DNA of 6,590 bases from Chloroflexota bacterium. GTDB taxonomy: Bacteria; Chloroflexota; UBA6077. Position numbers and translations under genes: made by a program. Of the stretch, positions 6,365 to 6,590 are shown piece after piece. The notes under the pieces were generated by a model. The model was given only the letters and a program-made list of their open reading frames with translations. It searched no databases and was not told the DNA's origin. The DNA is taken from NCBI GenBank assembly GCA_021786215.1, contig JAJYNT010000054.1, positions 1 through 6,590 of the forward strand, in the 5' to 3' direction. Each line of letters opens with the position of its first letter. Position 1 is the first letter of the stretch.

Positions 6365-6440
6365 TGCGGAATTGGCTTCGCTTTGTCCCGTCCAGACCCA
6401 TTCGCCGCTGTTCGAAACGAGGCCCCTTCGACCAACATCC

Positions 6441-6456
6441 ATCCTTGCATCCTTGC
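6441..6456. repeat. 8-bp tandem duplication in the alr leader
   Basis: ATCCTTGC occurs twice in tandem (6441-6448 and 6449-6456). On the - strand this reads GCAAGGAT twice and creates AAGGA motifs beside ATG codons (6450, 6438) in frame with alr. These could allow occasional initiation giving a 30-34 residue N-terminal extension, though the internal GTG start is better supported. Confidence 0.4.
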
Positions 6457-6477
6457 CGAAACATGAACGCATAGCAG

Positions 6478-6483
6478 ATTATA
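6478..6483 (-). promoter_or_regulatory. Candidate -10 box of the alr-pdp promoter
   Basis: On the - strand this is a perfect TATAAT. No good -35 is found at 16-18 bp upstream: that place is occupied by the CCCTCT/AGAGGG palindrome, and the best hexamer, CACAGA, matches consensus at two positions. Transcription would start near 6471 and give a leader of about 120 nt. An activator may be needed. Confidence 0.45.
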
Positions 6484-6485
6484 GA

Positions 6486-6527
6486 CCCCCTGCCTCTCCC
6501 TCTGTGAGAGGGTCTGAGTGAGGGGCC
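6486..6527. repeat. Possible decayed REP-like palindromic repeat
   Basis: CCCTCT (6498-6503) pairs perfectly with AGAGGG (6507-6512) around GTG. An outer arm beginning CCCCTGCCTC (6487-6496) pairs imperfectly with GAGTGAGGGG (6516-6525). The C/T-rich and G/A-rich arms, with AGAGGGTCTGAGTGAGGGG on the right, resemble the widespread dispersed repeats of the form CCCTCACCCTAACCCTCTCCC seen in many bacterial genomes. The match is from memory and imperfect. Only one copy lies in this window, so repeat status cannot be confirmed here. Confidence 0.4.
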
Positions 6528-6534
6528 AGATTTC

Positions 6535-6563
6535 TTGCTGGGGTGCTGTGGCTTGAGTAGAAT
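6535..6563 (+). promoter_or_regulatory. Weak candidate + strand promoter leading out of the window
   Basis: TTGCTG (6535-6540), a 17-bp spacer and TAGAAT (6558-6563) make a fair sigma70-like arrangement pointing to a possible gene beyond 6590. No coding region follows within the window, so this is tentative. From 6349 to 6590 neither strand holds a credible gene. Confidence 0.22.
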
Positions 6564-6590
6564 GAAAGATGCGGAGAATGCTGCGGCCGC

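Noticed and set aside
1..6590. CRISPR arrays, tRNA or rRNA genes, transposases, phage genes
   Set aside because: No regularly spaced repeats, cloverleaf sequence, rRNA-like stretches or mobile-element proteins were seen on either strand.

Overview
This is an ordinary-looking chromosomal window from a GC-rich bacterium. Shine-Dalgarno sites are strong (AAGGAGG and GGAGGAG), all three large genes start with GTG, and the -10 boxes are sigma70-like. The DinG is the exonuclease-helicase fusion typical of Bacillota and related lineages. The thymidine-phosphorylase-family enzyme follows the Bacillus/Geobacillus pyrimidine-nucleoside phosphorylase residue for residue at the active site. A high-GC deep Bacillota or Chloroflexota-like host would fit, but the sequence does not settle the taxon.

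Layout: (1) Positions 1-389, + strand, hold the 3' end of a histidine-kinase-like ATPase domain whose first nucleotide-binding box looks degenerate. (2) Positions 390-549 are a gap with a good extended -10 promoter and a leader carrying inverted repeats. (3) Positions 550-3432, + strand, encode a 960-residue DinG with a DEDDh exonuclease, a proline-rich linker and an XPD-like helicase with four putative Fe-S cysteines. (4) Positions 3448-3474 form a perfect 12-bp hairpin between convergent genes. (5) Positions 3493-3717, - strand, encode an unrecognised 74-residue protein with a strong ribosome binding site. (6) Positions 3718-3859 carry a perfect TATAAT flanked by hexamer direct repeats. (7) Positions 3860-5167, - strand, encode pyrimidine-nucleoside phosphorylase. 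(8) Positions 5164-6348, - strand, encode alanine racemase. (9) Positions 6349-6590 are non-coding, with the alr leader, a TATAAT box, a repeat-like palindrome and possibly an outward + strand promoter.

The - strand genes read in the order alr, pdp, then the small gene. The alr stop and pdp start overlap in a GTGA tetranucleotide, so these two form a translationally coupled pair linking D-alanine supply for peptidoglycan with pyrimidine nucleoside salvage. The small gene may be co-transcribed, but it has its own candidate promoter. dinG is a separate + strand unit concerned with DNA repair.

I found no CRISPR array, tRNA, rRNA, transposase or obvious novel defence system. The points most worth a second look are the Fe-S-plus-exonuclease form of DinG, the degenerate kinase end, the unrecognised small protein and its promoter repeats, and the palindrome abutting the alr promoter.
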